DNA from: Caproiciproducens sp. CPB-2
GTDB lineage: Bacteria > Bacillota > Clostridia > Oscillospirales > Acutalibacteraceae
Reading direction: 5' to 3'
DNA length: 64,000 bases
Assembly: GCF_036287215.1 (NCBI RefSeq)
Contig: NZ_CP142860.1
Span: 1,860,001-1,924,000, forward strand
Made by a program: the position numbers and the translations under genes. Positions within the stretch are counted from its first letter, which is position 1. Each line of letters starts with the position of its first letter. Shown here in pieces: positions 60,066 to 64,000 of the stretch. The notes under the pieces are model-generated. The model saw nothing but the letters and a program-made list of their open reading frames with translations. It was not told the origin of the DNA and ran no database searches.

Positions 60066-61332
60066 ATAAATCAGTCCCTTCCACAACTACTTCATCAAAC
60101 AGCTTTACGGTTGAATCGGTCATCAGGTCCTCCTTAGGCGGGTCTGTCCGGCAGATGGCGTAATTCCCCGTACTGAACAGCGGAAAAATCTGCCTGAACT
60201 CTATTTCACTGCCATGCATGACATACACGCCCTTGATTTCCCTGGTAACCGAAGTTGCCTTGTCGTCGCTGTCTTTTCCTGTTTTCGTCACCTTGGCAAA
60301 ATGAATCGCTTTCTGGCTCACACGGATTCCCGTATATTTTTCGATCTGAATCTGCGCCGTGGCGTTGCGGATCAGTGCCAGGGAAGAATTCATGCTGCTG
60401 CTCTGCAGAATAACGACCGCTTCGGTGTCTTTATCCGCCTGATTCACCGCGGCGACCGTCGCAGGGACAGTCTGATTGGAAGCAAACGGAAACTGAATGG
60501 ATACAGCGTCGCCCTCCTTGAACTTGGAGGCTTTGTCCGCCGCCGCCAGACAGGCGAAATACCAGTCGTAATCTTCACAGATCTTCCCGATGGAACCGCT
60601 TTGCTCCGCAGGCTTTTCCTTTTGCTTTTCCTTGAATTCCGCAGGTGTAATGGTCAACAGCTTGTCATAGTCGTAAACCGATTCATAGCCGTCCACGGAG
60701 CTGATAAAATAGCCCGACGCCGGAGCGGTAACAGAGCCGGTCGCCGCGCTGTTGGATTTGGACAGCGTCTCACGCTCCGCCTTCAGCGCGTTGATTCTGG
60801 TGTTGAAATTCGCCGTCTTATCTGTTACGATCTGGCGCTCGTTGATCAGGTAGAGCAAATCTTCGCGGCTGTTCGTCAGCTCGGTGTATTCGCCGGACTG
60901 GATGCAGTCCAGCAGATCCACCAGCTTCAGGTTAATCTGCGAGCTGATGGAACCGATGCTCGCCGCGTAGGTGTCCCCGGGCGTACTGAGTTTCTGCAGC
61001 TTGGAAATCTGGTAATCGAGGCCGGCAATCTGCTGCTGGGCCGCAGCGCTCTGCTCATTCGGGTAAATCTTCGCGACCGTGCCGCCCTTTGCCACCTTTC
61101 CCCCGTCGCTGATGCTGTAAGTAATCACGCCGTTGGTTTTGGTGTTCATCAGTTTTTCTTTCCTGACGGCGGTACCGGTCACCTGTACGGTGTCCGCCGC
61201 GCTGGCGTAGGACGCCGTTTCCGTCTGGACCTTTGCGTAATGGGAGTTATAAATCTGATATCCCATATAAATAAACAGAAGGATGGCTACAACAGCCGAT
61301 GCAATTCTTCTCAGCAACGGACTATTCATCAT
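60043..61332 (-). CDS. HlyD/efflux-adaptor-like membrane protein in a division gene cluster
   Basis: 429 residues. One N-terminal membrane helix (about 8-26), an RND/HlyD-like barrel with helical hairpin (QQIAGLDYQISKLQKLSTPG, about 88-107; NSREDLLYLINERQIVTDKT, about 150), and later beta domains with CEDYDWYFACLAAADKASKF. In monoderm bacteria there is no outer membrane, so a classic tripartite pump is unlikely. It overlaps yggS by 23 nt and miaA by 4 nt, so it is in the sepF operon; the fold assignment is moderate. Confidence 0.6.
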   Translation of the reverse strand: MMNSPLLRRIASAVVAILLFIYMGYQIYNSHYAKVQTETASYASAADTVQVTGTAVRKEKLMNTKTNGVITYSISDGGKVAKGGTVAKIYPNEQSAAAQQQIAGLDYQISKLQKLSTPGDTYAASIGSISSQINLKLVDLLDCIQSGEYTELTNSREDLLYLINERQIVTDKTANFNTRINALKAERETLSKSNSAATGSVTAPASGYFISSVDGYESVYDYDKLLTITPAEFKEKQKEKPAEQSGSIGKICEDYDWYFACLAAADKASKFKEGDAVSIQFPFASNQTVPATVAAVNQADKDTEAVVILQSSSMNSSLALIRNATAQIQIEKYTGIRVSQKAIHFAKVTKTGKDSDDKATSVTREIKGVYVMHGSEIEFRQIFPLFSTGNYAICRTDPPKEDLMTDSTVKLFDEVVVEGTDLYDGKVVK

Positions 61333-62279
61333 TCCCATCCTTTCCGACCGATTATCCGGAATGCCTGTTGGATCACTCCGTCAAAATCCTCGTACTCATC
61401 CACCATAATCCAACGGATGTTTTCGTCACGGCGGAACCAGGTAAGCTGGCGCTTGGCGTACCGGCGGCTTTCCCGCTTAATGGACTCGACCGCCTCGTCC
61501 AGAGAGCACTCCGAGCGGAAATACGGCAAAAGCTCCTTGTAGCCGATCGCCTGCAGCGCGGTCTGGGCGCCGGGCCGGTTCAGAATTTCTTCCGCTTCCG
61601 CCAGCAGCCCGTCCTGTATCATCCGGTCCACCCGCAGATTGATCCTGTCGTAGAGCTTCTGACGGTCCTGAAAATCGAGGCCGATGATGCACGTGTCATA
61701 CGGGGAAGGCGTTTGCCTTGACAGCTTCAGCTGTTCGGTCATTGTGACGCCGGTCGTACGGTAAATCTCAATGGCGCGGATCACGCGTCCGAGATTGTTC
61801 GGATGAATTCGTTGTGCTGACGCGGGGTCAAAGCTGCGCAGATCGTCGATCAGCGTCTGTACGCCCAGCTTTTCGGCCTTTTCGGCAAGCTCCTTTCTCA
61901 GCGCTTCGTCCTTATCGTCCTCGGTAAACCGTATATTTTGCAGGAGGGAGCGGATATAAAGCCCGGTTCCCCCCGCAATGACCGGCAGCCTGCCGCGCGC
62001 GTACACCTCCGAAATGCAGTCCGAAGCAAGCGAAACATAGTCCGCCACACTGAACGGCTGGGAAAGCGGCGCGAAATCGATCAGATGATGCGGCACACCG
62101 CGCATTTCTTCCGTCGTCGGCTTGGCCGTGCCAATATTCATTCCTTTGTAAATCTGCATCGAATCGGCTGAAATCACCTCGCCGTTCCTGCGGAGCGCAA
62201 GCTCCACCGCAAGACGGCTTTTGCCGGAAGCGGTCGGGCCGACAACCGCCGCAACCGGGATTTTATCTTTCCTGCTCAT
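61329..62279 (-). CDS. miaA: tRNA dimethylallyltransferase
   Basis: 316 residues. AVVGPTASGKSRLAVELALR (P-loop, about 13-32), ISADSMQIYKGMNIGTAKPT (about 39-58), IAGGTGLYIRSLLQNIRFTE (about 100-119). Adds a dimethylallyl group to A37 in tRNAs reading U-starting codons. 1-nt overlap with mutL. Confidence 0.97.
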   Translation of the reverse strand: MSRKDKIPVAAVVGPTASGKSRLAVELALRRNGEVISADSMQIYKGMNIGTAKPTTEEMRGVPHHLIDFAPLSQPFSVADYVSLASDCISEVYARGRLPVIAGGTGLYIRSLLQNIRFTEDDKDEALRKELAEKAEKLGVQTLIDDLRSFDPASAQRIHPNNLGRVIRAIEIYRTTGVTMTEQLKLSRQTPSPYDTCIIGLDFQDRQKLYDRINLRVDRMIQDGLLAEAEEILNRPGAQTALQAIGYKELLPYFRSECSLDEAVESIKRESRRYAKRQLTWFRRDENIRWIMVDEYEDFDGVIQQAFRIIGRKGWE

Positions 62280-64000
62280 TATTGTATACGCCCGAACTGG
62301 CGCTCCAGGTCCTTTTTCTTCATCACGATGGATACCGGACGCCCATGCGGGCAGTAGCGGATATCCTCATTTTCCATTCTCCTGGCGAGAGCGGCAAGCT
62401 CCATCGGCGAGCTCAGGTCCCCCGCCTTCACCGCCGCACGGCACGCGACGTTGTGGTAAAGCCAGTCGAGCTTTTCCGTCGTGATATCGTTTTTGGCCGA
62501 CTGCAGGTAGCCCGCAATCTCCATCACCGTTCCCGCAATATCGTCGTCGCCGAGAATCAGCGGGACGCTCCGGACCAGCACGGTGCCGGAACCGAAGTCG
62601 TCGATTTCAAATCCCGCCGCCGCGCAGACGTCCAGGGAATTCATCACCGCGGCGTACTCGTTTTTCTCCAGGGTAACGGCGACCGGCTCCAAAAGCATCT
62701 GCTGGTCGGCCCGGCCTTCCTGCGCCCTGAGCTTTTCGTAGAGTATCCGCTCATGGGCGGCATGCTTGTCGATAAAGACCAGTTCGTCTCCCCGCTCCAG
62801 AATAATATAAGTATGAAAGGCTTCCCCCACCAGCTTTTCCGGTTCCGGGGAATCGGAAGGTTCGGCCGGTCCGGGTTCCGGCGCCGCCGGATTCTCCGGC
62901 TCCACCATGGCCGCGGGCTCCGTGGCGGCGGGGACGGTCGCCTGATCTTCCTGTGTCACGGGAACCGGCCCGGTAAATTCAATATTTGCCGCCGCGAAAT
63001 CCGTATGGAACGTCGGCCTGTGTGAGTCGCTGACCGCGAAACTGTAGGAAGGCGCCGCGGGGCGAACCGCCGGGATCACCGGCACGGCCGGCTGCGGTTG
63101 CACTGCCGCTGTTGTGGGAGGAGCGGAAAACTGTATCTGAACCGGGGCCTTCGGCTGTTCGAAAACCGAAGTCTCCTGCTTTTGAAAGGCCATGACGTTT
63201 GGCGCGTCCCCGCGGTGAAGGGCGGTTTTGACACCGTGGTAAACCGCGTCAAACACCGGTTTTTCATTAATAAAGCGAACCTCTATTTTTGAGGGATGGA
63301 CATTGACGTCCACCGCCTGATAGGAAATCCCCATATGAAGCACGCAGGCAGGGACCTTCCCCACCATCAAAGAACCCTTGAACGCTTCTTCCAGAGCAAC
63401 CATCGCGGTGCGGCTTTTGATGTAGCGGCCGTTAATAAAGAAATGCTGCATGCTCCGGTTCGGACGTGCCGCGGCAGGTTTACTGATAAAGCCAGAAAGC
63501 TTTACACCGTTCAATTCGTATTCCACCGGAATCAGCCCCGCGGTAAATTCCTTTCCGAAAACAGCGTATATGGCCGATTTCAGCTTGCCGTCGCCGGGGC
63601 TGTTCAGCGTTTCGCGGGAATCACGGATGAACCGCACCGAAATTTCCGGGTGAGAAAGAGCCAGTCTGTCCATCACCGCGGCGATGGCGTTTGCCTCCGT
63701 AACATCCTTTTTCAGGAATTTCATGCGCGCAGGCGTATTATAAAAAAGGTCGCGCACCACAAGGGTGGTTCCCTGCGCGCAGCCCGCATCCTCACAGGCC
63801 TGTTCCACCCCGCCGTCGATTTCATAGCGCGTCCCCGCCAGCTCGCCCTGTGTCGCGGTCAGAAGCTCCACCCGGGCCACAGCCGCAATGGAGGCCAGCG
63901 CCTCGCCGCGGAAGCCAAGGGTGGAGATGCTCTCCAAATCGTCCTGGCTATGAACTTTGCTGGTGGCATGGCGCAGAAAGGCGACCGCAACGTCGTCACG
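62279..64000 (-). CDS. mutL: DNA mismatch repair protein MutL, 5' end outside the window
   Basis: 573 codons visible, cut at base 64000. Upstream of the start codon picked by a simple scan (63937) the frame continues DDVAVAFLRHATSKVHSQDD, then LESISTLGFRGEALASIAAV, the GHKL ATPase motif III region, so the true start lies further right. The C-terminal endonuclease-type domain (CPHGRPVSIVMKKKDLERQF) is present. MutL links mismatch recognition to nicking and repair. Confidence 0.97.
   Translation of the reverse strand, partial: RDDVAVAFLRHATSKVHSQDDLESISTLGFRGEALASIAAVARVELLTATQGELAGTRYEIDGGVEQACEDAGCAQGTTLVVRDLFYNTPARMKFLKKDVTEANAIAAVMDRLALSHPEISVRFIRDSRETLNSPGDGKLKSAIYAVFGKEFTAGLIPVEYELNGVKLSGFISKPAAARPNRSMQHFFINGRYIKSRTAMVALEEAFKGSLMVGKVPACVLHMGISYQAVDVNVHPSKIEVRFINEKPVFDAVYHGVKTALHRGDAPNVMAFQKQETSVFEQPKAPVQIQFSAPPTTAAVQPQPAVPVIPAVRPAAPSYSFAVSDSHRPTFHTDFAAANIEFTGPVPVTQEDQATVPAATEPAAMVEPENPAAPEPGPAEPSDSPEPEKLVGEAFHTYIILERGDELVFIDKHAAHERILYEKLRAQEGRADQQMLLEPVAVTLEKNEYAAVMNSLDVCAAAGFEIDDFGSGTVLVRSVPLILGDDDIAGTVMEIAGYLQSAKNDITTEKLDWLYHNVACRAAVKAGDLSSPMELAALARRMENEDIRYCPHGRPVSIVMKKKDLERQFGRIQ

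Overview
The window is ordinary chromosome from a spore-forming, Gram-positive Clostridia-type bacterium. Evidence for this: the yabM-yabN-yabO-yabP-yabQ-divIC-yabR sporulation/division block, DivIVA and SepF, an IreB-type phosphoprotein gene, HemZ, a phenylalanine T-box, a perfect CIRCE operator and purine bases mixed at moderate GC. Placement near Oscillospirales/Ruminococcaceae is an inference from gene order and protein style, not something I could test.

Layout. Left edge: the terminal end of an IS3-type insertion sequence (1-360). Then, mostly on the minus strand: an orphan MazF toxin gene, a lipoprotein, nnr and acpS, a small membrane protein, and malQ-glgP, which is divergent from a LacI-type regulator across a well-structured operator region (7955-8280). 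On the plus strand follow a T-box leader with pheS-pheT, ireB and an unknown small gene (9291-13684). A minus-strand purine operon (purE-purM-purN-purO-purH'-purD, 13735-19106) has the bifunctional PurH replaced by two separate enzymes, and is preceded by a leader with a terminator and a possible 26-residue leader peptide. Next, still on the minus strand: SPFH/NfeD membrane proteins, groES-groEL under CIRCE, a lipid kinase, an RNA methyltransferase, hpf, a fumarase alpha subunit with an amidohydrolase, and the sporulation/division block (27995-32933) with HU inserted in it.

From 33150 to 46947 the minus strand carries a zinc-ribbon protein, a nucleoside kinase-hemZ-hydrolase-rel-recJ group, secD-secF, a class Ic aspartate aminotransferase, a hemerythrin and asnS. 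A plus-strand island holds tRNA-Ser(GGA), a GNAT acetyltransferase and a TauE/SafE transporter. After larE (minus) comes a plus-strand ppx-ppk-pfkA group for polyphosphate and glycolysis. The right end (55326-64000, minus) is a compact run with many 1-4 nt overlaps: mutL (cut by the window end), miaA, an HlyD-like membrane protein, yggS-type PLP protein, sepF, ylmH, divIVA, lspA, rluD, comEA.

I found no phage, CRISPR array, rRNA or obvious new multi-gene system. The points most worth checking are the split PurH/PurO pathway with its leader, the paired CGT-type tandem repeats bracketing the malQ/lacI intergenic region, the orphan MazF and orphan fumarase alpha subunit, the HlyD-like protein embedded among division genes, and a 17-bp perfect hairpin facing the wrong way in front of the GNAT gene. 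Starts were moved to internal codons wherever a clear Shine-Dalgarno sequence supported it.
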